Source of the DNA: Talinum fruticosum
Taxonomy: Eukaryota; Streptophyta; Magnoliopsida; Caryophyllales; Talinaceae
Reading direction: 5' to 3'
Assembly (NCBI GenBank): GCA_021018815.1
Contig: JAITYX010000087.1
Span: forward strand, 1 to 64,000
DNA length: 64,000 nucleotides
In this document: piece by piece, positions 11,058 to 22,666 of the stretch
Position numbering within the stretch: the first letter of the stretch is position 1
Layout of the letters: every line of letters begins with the position of its first letter
Translations under genes and position numbers: made by a program
The notes under the pieces: model-generated
The model's input: only the letters and a program-made list of their open reading frames with translations
The model's database searches: none
Told to the model about the DNA's origin: nothing

Positions 11058-12234
11058 CACTTCAGAGGTGGCCTAAGATGGCTATATATAGGTTAAAAAA
11101 AGTCGTTTCTATCCATATATATTTTACTTTTAATTCATACTCTAAACATACAAGAATTAAATTATGCTTCTCCTATCTTCTTTTTATCCGTAAAAAAAAC
11201 CATAATTCTTTTTTTATTTCTTAGAGACCGTCATTGCCAATAACAAGGTCCAATCTCTCCTACATTTATGTTTTTCCCTAATATTTTCTTTATAAATAAA
11301 CATTCTTTCTCAATTTATAAAAATCTGTCTATACCCTCTTCTTATTCTTGGAGCGATTCTACCCGGTTTGTTGTAGTTCCTTGTTACTTTTTTTTTTTTT
11401 AAAAGATAATTCCTTTTTACTTGTATTGGGTGGAATTGTTAATTAATTATCACATATGCATCAATTGTTTAAATTTAGATTATTATAACATATAAATCTC
11501 TTCGACGAAAGACTGGAAAGATTCGTGGATATTCTCGATCGAGGTTGTATAATGAAGCAATGATTGAACAAAAGAAGGGTGTTCAAAAGAATTTCAATTA
11601 GTTTTTTCTATCAAAAAGTTTATTTTGTTATTTTACTTATGATTTTGTTTAAGTTTGATGTTTGTTGTAAATATTGTGTAATCTTCAATTAATAAAATTC
11701 TTCTTTGATCCTCTAATTTTTTAAAATTATTTTTCACAATTTAAAAATATAGATAAACACTTGATCATGAGATGTTATCCTACACCCTTTTTGGATTTGA
11801 TTTTTTTTTCTGATCAATTTTGGACTTAAATTACACAAGCTATAATTAGATTATCCACTTCCCCTCCCATCCCCCTCATTGGACGAGCTAGTCTTATTAT
11901 AGGACCAATGAAGGAAGCACATTTTTTAAAAAAATTCCTTAATCAACAAACTAAAAGTCACGCATTTTCTGTGTAATTAACCTACGCTGAATTTCCTTAC
12001 ACTTCATAATTCCACTCGTTTACATTTTGCAACCCACTTAATCTTGCCTCATTTGGTGGTAACCTCATCATTAATGAAGCACTAGTAAACTTCTATTAAA
12101 ATCCCTTAGCTTTGCCATGATTATATAGCATATATACAGCAATCTGCTGTGTATATATTTTGCAAAGTAGGGAACTCCGTCTTCCAACTCATATACACAT
12201 ACACATACATTATTGACTAGCTCTTAGCTAAAAA
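11058..12234. other. AT-rich intergenic sequence
   Basis: No supported gene. A short open stretch at about 11495-11600 (Arg/Lys-rich, about 35 codons, ending before an AATAAA-like signal at 11691) could be a fossil exon, but no family is recognisable. TATATAG at about 12122 lies 113 bp before the ATG of the next entry. Confidence 0.5.
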
Positions 12235-12455
12235 ATGACCAGGCTTCAGGGGTGGCTGTGGTTATCCTAATTTTCTCGACCATCTGCATGGGAAATGGTG
12301 GAAAATACTTGAAGGCAGAGATTCAACCATGGACGATGGCAGAGGATGATCGTGATGGAGATAATTCGGATTTCGTACACTTGGGAAGTAATCCTGAATA
12401 TCACCATGAGATCCCCAGACAAGACTTTGATAACTACCCACCAGGAGGGAACTGA
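12235..12455 (+). CDS. Possible small secreted peptide precursor (frame of start uncertain)
   Basis: The frame ending at 12455 reads as a hydrophobic N-terminus (SGVAVVILIFSTICMG) followed by an acidic middle and a Tyr/Pro/Gly/Asn-rich tail (RQDFDNYPPGGN). This is the general layout of a signal peptide plus propeptide plus short C-terminal hormone such as the RGF/GLV or CEP groups. I cannot assign a family. The only good ATG (12235, after an AAAA leader and a TATA box about 110 bp upstream) is one base out of frame with this reading, so the gene is either frameshifted, misread, or not a gene. About 70 residues would be encoded. An intronless gene of this size is normal for plant peptide hormones. 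Confidence 0.3.
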
Positions 12456-13315
12456 ACTGATCATGAACAAGATGAATATTACGGATTTACTGTGTATGTC
12501 ATGTGCACTATATGCTTGTGATTACCTGCACGAGATATAAATGAAGAAGGCCCAAACTACTCAAAACCACATACATATATTGTATGAGCCCAATTACATG
12601 TTTGGATGACGAGATCCTTATAAATAGTGGTTCTTCTAATAATATTTTCATATTTTATATTGGTTATTAAAATTTATCTTTAAAAAACATCCTATAAGAT
12701 GTGTAGTTAATGTAATCCATATATAGAAACATGAAAATATAGAATGCTCATTGTATATACGTTGGAAGACGTGTACATTGTTATTTGGGTATATGTTTTG
12801 TGATCCATTAACCCTTCGTTCAATAATTGAGTTTTAAACTATTAGTTTCTAGAGAGGAGGGATTTCAATTTCTCACAACTTGGGTAAAACATTGCTTTTT
12901 GGGGAAGAATATGGAGGGGTAGGGTTGTTACACCAAGACAAGTTCACCCTATTTACTACTAGAAGTATCCAATGTCACTCCTTGAAAAAAAGGCTAATAA
13001 TAGAGATGATCCAACATCCATTCCTAAAAAGCAAGGCTAATGATAGAATGCTCCTTTAAAAAAAAAAAAAAAAGGGCAATAATAGAATCCATTCATCGCT
13101 AATATTTCTTTAATTGGAGAAGGGGAGGGAAGCCTAGAGGGTAATCCAACAAAAGGAGAGCGGAACCGGAATTTGTGGAGTGATTCCTTTTCTTTTTTCT
13201 TTTTTTTTAAAGGACACGTTATTTCTTACCTAAAAACTTAATTAGAATTCGACTCATAACACTATATGTCTATATGGTTTTTTCAATCATTAATAAAGTA
13301 AAAGACAAGGGGAGT
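12456..13315. other. AT-rich intergenic sequence
   Basis: No gene seen. It contains an imperfect tandem phrase (AAGGCTAATAATAGA / AAGGCTAATGATAGA, about 12980-13090) with an A15 tract and a T-rich tract at 13190-13210. Confidence 0.5.
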
Positions 13316-13785
13316 TAGGGATAGGAGTATAACTTGGACCGCAAAATCTACCCCAATTTTTGTGGGTATGGATACAAAAAAAATAAAATATTTTGCGTAT
13401 GGGGTAAGTGGATTCAGGTGCGGGGTGGAGTACGAGTGCAGGGTTCACCCACCCCGTACCGCACTGTCTCCATACCTGTACCCGAATTTTTTTGATGATA
13501 GAATTTTGTCTGGCGTCGAGAATATTGGGCCAACTAACGACTCGATTTCAATTTCGGGCAAAAGCGCATACTGGAGGAGTCGGTCCCTCCTAGAAACCCT
13601 AATTTTCGTTTCCAGCCTCTCTCTCTCTCTCATTGTCTCTCCACTGCGATCTCTACACCACGCCTCCGTCAATCCTTGTCTCTAACTCTTGTCTCTCTAA
13701 CTCACTCATCTTCTTGCTCATCTATTGTCGTCTCTTGTCATCACGAGATCCGCTCATCCTCCAAACTTAGTTTGTGCTGAAATTA

Positions 13786-13985
13786 TTTAAGTTGTTCTTG
13801 CTCATGCTGAAATGTTCTTGCTTGTGTGCCGAATTGTTCTTCCTAGTCTGCTTGAAATGGATTCGGCTAATCTTCTTCCAATTATTTAAGTTGTTCTTGC
13901 TCATGTGTTAAATTGTTCTTGCTAGTGTGCTAAAATGGATTCGGCTCATCTTCTTCCAATCATTTAAGTTTAAATGATTTTCTTG
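13786..13985 (+). repeat. Imperfect tandem duplication inside the hAT element
   Basis: Two and a half copies of a 78-95 bp unit beginning ATTATTTAAGTTGTTCTTG and ending GGATTCGGCT(A/C)ATCTTCTTCCA, at about 13786, 13881 and 13959. A second short tandem duplication (about 50 bp, ending TTTATATGGAAGGTGAAAG) occurs at 14213-14310. Confidence 0.8.
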
Positions 13986-14532
13986 CTCATTTGCTAAAAT
14001 GTTCTTGCTAGTATATTGAAATGTTCTTAATTTGTTCGTATGAGCTAGTGATCGGAAAACTTACATTATTGAAATTCTTATTCCTATTAATTTGTTTTTG
14101 TTTTTGTTTTTGCTCATGTGTTGAAATAAATAATCTAGCGATTAGAAAATTTACATTATTTAAACTCTTATTTATATCAATTTGTTCTTACTCATGTGCT
14201 GAATTGTTGTTTTATTTTTTTATTATTATTATCATAATAGTTTATATGGAAGGTGAAAGTTGTTCTATTTTTTTTTATTATTATCATAACAATTTATATG
14301 GAAGGTGAAAGTGCAATTGTGCGAACCCCGACTCCCACTCCTCCAAGTTATAGTCTTTCTCCGCTATCGCCACTACCTCAATTTCGTCATCAGCACGACA
14401 TCCCTCTCATCCTCCACGCCCGAACACGTCCCTCTCGTCCTCCACGCGTGACATGTCGTTCAGCTGGGCCACCTCCATCTACGGTAGATGGGGCTAAGGA
14501 AATTAGCGAAGTAGACTCTTCGAGTAGCAAGT

Positions 14533-15880
14533 AAAGGTAAAAAGGAACTTCTTGGGTGTGGGGTTAGTTTGTTCTAGAAGGGAGGGGACCGGAGAAGAAA
14601 AGGCTTGTTATGTACATGGCAAGGCTAAATTTTCAGGAAAGAGCTCTCATATAACTAATCATTTAAGTGATCATTTGCTGAAATTTTGTTTAAAGAGAAA
14701 AATGTGAGCTACGGGCACTAAACATTGAGGTTTAAAACCAATATCATGGAGAAAAAGATTAGAGAGTTATGAGTTTAGTCAAGAAAAATCAAGGCAAGAG
14801 TTAGCGAGAGATGATTGTGATGCATGAATATCTCTTGTTTATAGTTGATCATATCGTGTTTAGGCGCATCCCGATTTTGAAATGATATCACGCCGCACAT
14901 TAAGATATGATGTTTTAAGAATATATGAAAATGGGAAGTCTACTTTGAAGAAATTGTTAGAGGAGCAAATCAAAGTAGAGTTGCAGTAGTGCTCATTTAT
15001 TTTTTCTAATTACAATGTGTCTAATAATCATAATGTTTGATATGTTTCATTTGTGTACTTTTATTCACATAATTTTGGCTTACTTTTAAACTTTAACATT
15101 ATACTAATGTAGTTTCTTATAATTATGATGTCATTGATAATGTTTGATATGTTTGATATGCGTATTTAGTTTTAATTTTTATTTCTTTGATTATCATAAT
15201 TATAGGTTCATATATGTGCCACATCCTCATATCGGTGATGTTCTTGCAAATATTTGAATGCATCAATGTTTGTTTAAGTTTAATTTGGAAAATAAGATGT
15301 CTTCTATTGTTGTGGACAATTGTACAACAAACGATGCCATGATCGATATCTTGTTTGAAAAGTTTGAAACTAATTTTCTTTTACTTGGAGGAAAATTCTT
15401 GCATATGAGATGTGCACATATTCGAATTTGATTGTAAAAGATGACTTGGTTGTGATTGGTATCGAGATTGAGACAACTCATGATTCTATTGTGTTTTAAG
15501 TTGCAACTCCTAAAAGATATGAGAAATTTGAGGATTCAACTATGTTTTTGAAACTTCGAGTTCACTTAAAAAATTTATCATGTAAGACTGAAATTGAAAA
15601 TTTGTTGAGATGGTATGTAAGAAATTAAAGATTTTCTATGATGTGACTTTATTGATTTCTATAAAGGATTTTCCTTACCGCCAACTTACTTTTTAGGCTT
15701 ATTTGTGAGATTAGTTGAACTTGCAAAGTTGGTTGAGTTCGAAGTTGAGATTATTGTTAATTGGCATCCGAAAATGATTGAAAAATTTGATAAATATTGG
15801 AGTGAAATGAATAGGCTTATGGAAATTACTTCCATACTAGATCCAAGGACAAGCAACTAGGGAGACCGAAAGGATAACTT
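14533..15880 (+). pseudogene. hAT transposase remnant (zf-BED / RNase H-like)
   Basis: Recognisable blocks in order: a BED-like start KGTSWVW (about 14538); MIVMHEY followed by VDHIVFRRI (about 14810-14870), the segment before the catalytic core of zf-BED RICESLEEPER-type proteins; HPHIGDVLANI and VDNCTTNDAMIDILFEKF (15225-15370), the conserved core; GGKFLHMRCAH (about 15385-15418); and KFDKYWSEMNRLMEITSILDP (15791-15850), just before the C-terminal dimerisation domain. That dimerisation domain is absent. Many stops and frameshifts intervene. The protein would have cut and pasted hAT DNA, but here it is clearly dead. Confidence 0.85.
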
Positions 15881-16492
15881 GTTTGATATACGTTATCCTA
15901 GTGGAGTAAGTAAATAAAAAAGGTGAAGGCACATTAATGCATTGTTGCTATGGGTTTCACTATGTAATTCCGCTCTTCGTGTTGTTATGAAACTTAATTT
16001 ATTTTCCAAAGTTATGCGGTTTATTATTGGTGGTTTGGACTGGTTTAAATTGAGAACTATGTTTTAAAAACATATATCCAAACTCAAACGGTCCGGAATT
16101 ATGTTTTATCATTTTCATTATGTTATTAATGTATAATTAGGAATTTATGATAGAGGCAAGAGATTTTTGTAACTATTCAACGTTAACGTCAAATAATACC
16201 CAATGGATTATCCGATGGGTATTATTATTTAACATCTATTACACACCTGAATAATACTCGATATACTCGAAATATCCAATGGGGATAAGTATGAGGATAG
16301 ATTTTTAAAACTAGATGGATATGGGTATATGTATGAAAATTATTTTCGAAAGCGGATATGAGTGCGGGTATAGCAATACCCGCCCCACGCCCATCTCTAG
16401 GGAGCGGAGCACACATAAATTACAAATTGACATAAACCAAGGGGTTTTTGGTTATCAATTGGGGGGGAGAAGTCAAATGAATGACCACACTT

Positions 16493-17153
16493 TGTTGGAA
16501 ATTGGCATGATTTTTCTTGTTCTTCTAAAGTCCCACATTGAAGTTTTGCTAGGATTCTCTTGGATTTATATATCTCCCTCTCATGGCTACTATTTGAATA
16601 TTAGTACTATGACTTGGGGATAAGGAGCGTATGGACCAACAACACACGTGTGCGCGCCGCCCGCCTGCCCGGTCCGGGCCGGGCCGAGCGCGGTGCGGGC
16701 CGCGGGCCTAACGTATATATTCTTTGTGGAGAAATTTCGTTGACCAATTCCATGTGTGACTATTAGTCGGAGATTTTCGTGGCATAATATCCTCGGTAGT
16801 GGAGAGATAAGTGAAGAAAAATCCTCCACTTCCTCCTTGAATTTCTCCACGACTTTTGCTCCAACGAGTTATATTTTTCACTATAAATACTAAGCTCCTC
16901 TCCTCATTTCAACACACTCAATCCTCTTCCTCTCCTCTCTCTTGCTTTCTCTTCTTTGGGCATAGTTTCGCATACTCCACTTACTTCGCTTTCGAGTGCA
17001 CGTAAGTGAAGCCGCTGTGGTAACCTTGGGGAGCAACCGGCTATCACGATTGCAACGTTGTCGGGCGTTTTTGCTTTCAAGTCGGTGATCATACCACGAC
17101 ACGAGCATTCTCCTTCTTCCTTCTAACCATCGGTAACGTCCATTTTTCCAACA
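16493..17153 (+). repeat. 5' LTR of copia element B (661 bp)
   Basis: Inverted tips TGTTGGA / TCCAACA. TATA box TATAAATA at 16882-16889. It carries an unusual GC-only block (about 16649-16709) in an otherwise AT-rich LTR. Differences from the 3' LTR are mostly C/T changes plus several small indels in the GC block and in the last 120 bp. Confidence 0.95.
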
Positions 17154-17200
17154 ATCGAAAGCAAAAAACAAAAATATTATTGTTTTCTAAGTTATTATCA

Positions 17201-18225
17201 ATGGTCGTAAACTTCCACAAAGCTCTTCCCGACCTCTCAAAAATTGAACCCCTTGATGGAATCAACTACAAGCGCTTGTCCCGAAACCGGTGATTCTTTT
17301 CGAACAATTGGATGTGGACTACGTTACGTCCGCAAACATTGCTGATGACAAGTCCGAAACTTCTACCGCAACGGACAAAGACAAAGACAAAGACAAGAGC
17401 ACCTCCTCCACTACCGACGCAACCAAGAAGAAATTGGAGAAAGACAACAAAACCGTTCGAGGCTACCTGCTGCACCATATGACTAACCCCTTATTTGATT
17501 TATTTATTGACTATAAATCGCTAAAGTCATATGGGAAAAAGCTGCAAATTAAATATGGTGCGGATGATGCTGGCAAAAGAAGTACGTGGTTGGCGAATGG
17601 CTCAAATTCCGATTATAGATGACAAGCCAATCATGGAGCAAGTCCATGTCTACGAGAACCTGTGTGCTTGAAGTTGTTAACGAAGGCATGAAGATGTGTG
17701 ATATCCTTCAAGCTAACGTACTCATTGAAAAATTCCCACCATCCTGGAGTGACTACGAAATCAACTTAAGCACAAGAAAAAGGACCTCACCTGCGAGAGC
17801 TGATTAGTCACATGAGAACTAAAGAGGCTAATCGTCCGAAAGATAAGATGGACTCTCTCTCTTTGAATTCTTCTAAAGCTAATTTGGTTGAATCTTACGT
17901 GCAAACAAATAAAGACGAGGTTCAAAGGTAAAGGGAAGTTCAATCAAAAACGGAACAATCCCAAACAACGAGATGAACAAGTCAAGCAACAAAATTCAAA
18001 AACGAAGGTAACGTGCTATAACGTGCTATGTCTGCGGAAAACCAGGACACAAAGCGTACCAGTGCAATTTCCGCAAAGGACCAAATAAAAAATCTGGTGC
18101 ACAAGGAGTTGCAAAACCCACGGGCCAAGGTATCGCACAAGTCAACCTTGCGGAAGACGACGAGATCATCCGTGCGAGTCACTTCGTGGAGGCGAACACT
18201 GGTTGCGGAACCAACCGAGTAGATC
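17201..18225 (+). pseudogene. gag of copia element B
   Basis: Starts MVVNFHKALPDLSKIEPLDG at 17201 and shifts frame near 17275. It continues ILFEQLDVDYV (frame 17290-17622), with an Asp/Lys repeat rich in DKDK and the Gag tail YENLCA...LQANVLIEKFPPSWSDY. A CCHC nucleocapsid knuckle, CYVCGKPGHKAYQC, is intact at 18024-18065, directly preceded by a 10-bp duplication (GTGCTATAAC) that shifts the frame. Gag would form the virus-like particle. At least three frameshifts make it non-functional as read. Confidence 0.88.
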
Positions 18226-19430
18226 CTGGATTACTGAAGCTTCAAGGCACTTCGCGCCAACAAGAAGGCGATGCATGAATTTGAAGATGTTGTCGATGGA
18301 GAACATGTCTACATGGGAAATTCAACAAGCTAGCTGGAGTGTTGGGTAAAGGGAAAGTTCTTCTCAATTTCACTTCGGCAAAAAGTTATGTTTGACTAAT
18401 GTCGTTGTATGTCCCTTCCCTTCGTAGAAATTTAGTTTACGGTGGCCTTCTTAATCTTGCTTGGCATTAAAGTTGTTTTAGATGGAGGGGTGGCTATCAT
18501 CTCTCGGAATAGAGACTTTGTTGGAAAGGGATATCCGAATGGGGGTCAAAAGGAGGTTTATTTGTCTTAAATGTTGCCTCCGAAATTAATGGAAATGCTT
18601 CTAGTTACGCTTATATTGCTTGAGTTTGTTGATTTATGGCATGGTAGACTTGGACATGTTAATTTTGCTTCATTAAAAAGACTTCGTAATATGCATTTAA
18701 TTCCATCTCGTTAATATTGAAAGCATATCGAAATGTCTTGTTTGTGTAGAAGCAAAATATGCTAAGAAACCATTTAAGCTCGTAACTAGTAGACAAACCG
18801 AACTACTAGAGTTAATTCATTCAGATTTAGCGAGACTTCAAGCACTCGGTTAGCAAAGGTGGAAAAAGATACTAAATTACCTTTGTAGATGACTACTCTA
18901 GGTTCACCGAGTATACCTCCTTAAATATAAAGATGAGGGTGAAGAAATGTTCTTGAAATATAAAGCGAAGTATAAAACCAAAACCGACTAGATAAAAAGA
19001 TCAAGAGGCTTAGATCCGATAAAGGTGGTGAATATGGAACCAATGCCCTTGCTGCTTTTTCGCAAAAATGGAATAATTCATGAGGATAGTGCCCCTATAC
19101 TCCCCAACAGAATGGGATAGCTGAAACGAAGAATAGAACACTTAAGGAAATGATGAATGCTATGCTTTTAAGTTCAAGCCTTTCGGATAACATGTGGGGG
19201 AAGTCTGTTTTAAGCGCTTGTTATATACTAAACAGAGTTCCTCATAAAAAGTTAGACCAAACCCCATATGAATTGTGGAAAAGGTATGCTCCAAATTTGA
19301 GTACTCTTAAAGTATGGGGATGCTTGGCTAAGGTTCCTTTACCCGACTTCAAGAGACCTAATATTGTTTCTAAGACCTTTGATTACGTGTTTATTGGTTA
19401 TGCTCAAAATAGTGCTTGCATATAAATTCA
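18226..19430 (+). pseudogene. Protease-integrase of copia element B
   Basis: Protease is reduced to WITEASRHF at about 18228, where the family has an Asp-Thr-Gly active site, so the catalytic Asp is lost. The GAG_pre-integrase region DLWHGRLGHVNFASLKRLRN is at about 18633-18695. The integrase core follows with LIHSDLA (first Asp, about 18810) and NGIIHE (about 19070). Its last core block PNRMG / RRIEHL replaces the normal PQQNGIAERKNRTL by frameshift (about 19105-19150). The downstream frame 19150-19425 is clean (SACYILNRVPHKKLDQTPYE, then LKVWGCLAKVPLPDFKRPN, FIGYAQNSA). Confidence 0.88.
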
Positions 19431-19524
19431 TGTCATTACACGATCTTACCATTTCGAATCTAGAGATGCTTTGTATTCTTTGAGCATGTGTTTCCTTTAA
19501 AGAAAAATGTGACTAATATTTTGC

Positions 19525-21249
19525 ATGAAAATGTTAGATTGCTCGTTTCTAATTCGAGTATCTAATAACCAAGTTAATGAGCCTAGAAGGAGTAAAAGAC
19601 ATAGAGTCGAACTCAACTATGGTCCTGATTTTATTACTTCCTTTTTAGTTGAGAACTTGGATGTTGATGCCATAACCGATGAAATAGTGTCAATCTATCT
19701 TATTGAGGAAGATCCCAAAACTTATCAAGAGGTTATGAGGTCTATAGATGTTAATTTACGGAAAGAAGCCATTAAAAGTGAATTAGATTCTATAGAGTCT
19801 AATAAAACTTGAGAGTTAGTAGACTTGCCCAAAGATTGTAAGTCTATTAGTAGTAGTAAGTGAATCTTCAAAAAGAAATTAAGACCTGATGGTTTTATAA
19901 ACAAGTATAAAGCAAGATTGGTAATTAGAGGGTTTAATCAAAAGAAGAGAATTGATTTCTTTGATACCTATTCCCCAATAACCAAAATTGCCACCATCGA
20001 ACCTTAATTGCCTTAGCAATCTAGTTGTACATCAAATGAATGTAAAGACTGCTTTCTAAATGGTGATCTAGAAGAAGAGATTTACATGTCTCAACTCGAG
20101 GGTCTGTGAGATTCTTGATCGGGAGCATAAAGTGTGTAAGCCGAGAAAATTCCTTTATGGTCTTAAGCAAGTTCCCAAACAATGGTATGAAAAGTTTGAT
20201 AGTACCTTAAAGCAAAATGGATTTATAGTAAATGCATCCGATTATTGTGTTTATTCAAAATCCTTTAACTTCAGATTGTGTGATCATATGCTTATATATG
20301 GATGACATGCTAATTTTGATACTAGCTTGCATGTTGTTAATGAGACTAAGAAAATGTTATCCTCACATTTCGAAATGAATGACTTAGGAGAAGCTAACGT
20401 GATCGTAGAGGTCAAAGTCACAAAAACCAACGAGTGGGTTTTCTCTCTGTCGATCTCATTACATTGAAAAAATTTTAAGGAGGTTCAACTCGCTTTGAGG
20501 TAGTACTGTTAGAACTCCCTATGACCCTAGCATACACCTTAAAAAGAATAGAGCACCTAGTGTGTCTTAATGCGAGTATGCTAAAATTATAGGAAGTGTC
20601 ATGTATTTCATTAACTACACTTGTCCTGACATTGCTTATGGAGTTAGTAGATCGAGTCGATATACTCATAACCCTAGTCAAGAACACTCGGGATGCACTT
20701 TTCCGCTTACTAAAATACTTAAACGGTACCATTGGTCGGTGTTTGCAATTTAACAAATTTCTCGTTGTGTTAGAAGGATTTTGTGATGCAAATTGGATAT
20801 CCGATAACGATGAAGTAAGCTCCACTAGTGGTTATGTGTTTATTTTAGGTGGAGGAGCTATTTCGTGGAAGTCCGCAAAAAGACTTGTACGGCTCGCTCC
20901 ACCATGGAATCCGAATTTATTGCTCTTGAGTTGGCGGGACAAGAAGCGAGAATGGTTAAAGAACCTATTGGCGAGACATGCCGGTATGGGAAAGGAAAGA
21001 TACACCGGTTTCTCGCATTGTGACTCGGAGTCGGCAATTAGTGTTGCACACAACGAGTGTCTATAACGGAAAGAAGAGACATATCCAGTATTAGACATGG
21101 TGCGATAAAACAATTGCTTGAAACATGGTGTTATTTCCCTTGAGTTTGTGAGATCCGAAAGAAACATTTCGGACCCACTTACTAAATGACTAACGAGATG
21201 AGTGGTATTCGAAACGTCGAGGAGGATGGGACTCAAACCCATGGATTGA
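19525..21249 (+). pseudogene. Reverse transcriptase and RNase H of copia element B
   Basis: The linker and RT begin RRSKRHRVELNYGPDF (about 19580). Then come IFKKKLRPDGFINKYKARLV (about 19863-19925) and TYSPITKIATI. The catalytic motif CLYMDDMLI has YMDD at 20295-20306. RNase H follows: [20 protein letters not shown] (about 20775-20830), [11 protein letters not shown], then [12 protein letters not shown]. The polyprotein ends MGLKPMD and a stop at about 21249. Stops and frameshifts occur near 19812, 20000, 20100, 20330 and 20900. RT and RNase H copy element RNA into DNA in the virus-like particle. Confidence 0.9.
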
Positions 21250-21852
21250 AGCGATATGGTGGATACCCTTTAGTGGTCAACCGAAACTATACTCGAGACT
21301 TCATAAATACACTACACTCCTATCCCTATGACATACTTGGTAGTGTTTATAAAGCATGAGCTATTTATGCTCTTAATGAATCCATAGCCTACTAAGGTGG
21401 TGCTATTGAGAAGCACTTGATGGATTCACCGCAAATTATCCGTGACATTGAGCAACATTATGCTCTTAATAGTTCCATATCCATTATATGGTGGTCTATA
21501 CTTGAGATAGACTTGATGGAACTACCTACGTAAGTGTGAAGGTTTGGCCACCTTCTATGAGAAACTTGGTATGTTTCTCTAGAGCACTTATGAGACCCGA
21601 GGTATGCGCATGGCCTTTATAAAGCGCAAAATTTCTCTATCGTGGAGTATGCACAAATTTGAAGGTTGATATGTGTTGTGGGGGCCTCGTCCGAGGTGTA
21701 TCAAGTTTAAGACTAGTTCACTTGATTACAAGCTGGATGTTGCCTCATTTCACTATGTGTCAATTCAATCGAAAGACATTGACATTTAAGTATTTACCCT
21801 TCCTATGCCCAGAAAATTCTTTTCTTTACGTTACATGCCATTTGTGGGGGAT
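21250..21852 (+). other. 3' untranslated region and polypurine tract of copia element B
   Basis: Non-coding. It holds two imperfect tandem copies (about 21368-21431 and 21460-21524) of a unit reading TATGCTCTTAAT...TCCATA...GGTGGT...ACTTGATGGA. The polypurine tract GTGGGGGA (about 21844-21851) directly precedes the 3' LTR. Confidence 0.75.
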
Positions 21853-22507
21853 TGTTGGAAATTGGCATGATTTTTCTTGTTCTTCTAAAGTCCCACATTG
21901 AAGTTTTGCTAGGATTCTCTTAGGTTTATATATCTCCCTCTCATGACTACTATTTGAATATTAGTACTATGGCTTGGGGATAAGGAGCGTATGGACCAAC
22001 AACACACGCGCGTGCGCCGCCCGCCCGCCCGGTCTAGGCCGGGCGCGGTGCGGGCCCGAGCCTAACGTATATATTCTTTTTGGAGAAATTTCGTTGACCA
22101 ATTTCATGCGTGATTGTTAGTCGGAGATTTTCGTAGCATAATATCCTCGGTAGTGGAGAGATAAGTGGAGAAAAATCCTCCACTTCCTCCTTGAATTTCT
22201 CCACGACTTTTGCTCCAACAGTTATATTTTTCCACTATAAATACTTGAGCTCCTCTCCTCATTTCAACACACTCAATCCTCTTCCTCTCCTCTCTCTTGC
22301 TTTCTCTTCTCTCGGGCATAGTTTCGCATACTCCACTTACTTCGCTTCGAGTGCACGTAAGTGAAGCCGTTGTGGTAACCTTGGGAGTAACCTAGGCTAT
22401 CACGATTGTACCGTTGTTGGACCGTTTTGCTTTCGGTCGGTGGTCATACCACGACACAACATTCTCCTTCTTCCTTCTAGCCATTGGTAACGTCCATTTT
22501 TCCAACA
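21853..22507 (+). repeat. 3' LTR of copia element B (655 bp)
   Basis: Same tips and layout as the 5' LTR, with TATAAATA at 22236-22243 and a GC block at about 22006-22064. The adjacent CACTT completes the target duplication. Confidence 0.95.
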
Positions 22508-22666
22508 CACTTAACCCCCAAAAAACAGAACCAAACTAAACAAGGGGTTGTTAATACCGTAGTACTCAAATGAATGACCACACATACCCCCGCCCCCAAA
22601 AAGGTGTACTACGAGTTTATACGTAGCCTATAAATATAAAAAAATCCAGTTCAAAACATGGATTAA

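Larger units (their letters stand above)
13316..16399 (+). mobile_element. Decayed hAT-superfamily DNA transposon
   Basis: The left tip TAGGGATAGGAGT (13316) and the reverse complement of the right tip TAGAGATGGGCGT (16399) agree at about 10 of 13 bases. Both tips are followed by GGGTA/CCCG-rich subterminal repeats (13365-13490 and 16200-16395), a hAT habit. A BED-finger hAT transposase remnant lies between them. The 8-bp flanks do not match well, so the exact ends are tentative. Confidence 0.65.
16493..22507 (+). mobile_element. Ty1/copia LTR retrotransposon, element B (6015 bp, complete ends)
   Basis: Two similar LTRs (16493-17153 and 21853-22507) with TGTTGG...CCAACA ends enclose gag-PR-INT-RT-RH in copia order. 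A perfect 5-bp target duplication CACTT flanks it (16488-16492 and 22508-22512), so both ends are exact. Internal frames are broken in many places, but the catalytic YMDD is intact. No clear tRNA primer site follows the 5' LTR: the sequence at 17154 is ATCGAAAGC rather than the usual TGGTATC. Confidence 0.95.

Noticed and set aside
11495..11600. Short Arg/Lys-rich open stretch as a terminal exon
   Set aside because: About 35 codons with no recognised family; two frames are open equally, so there is no evidence for coding.
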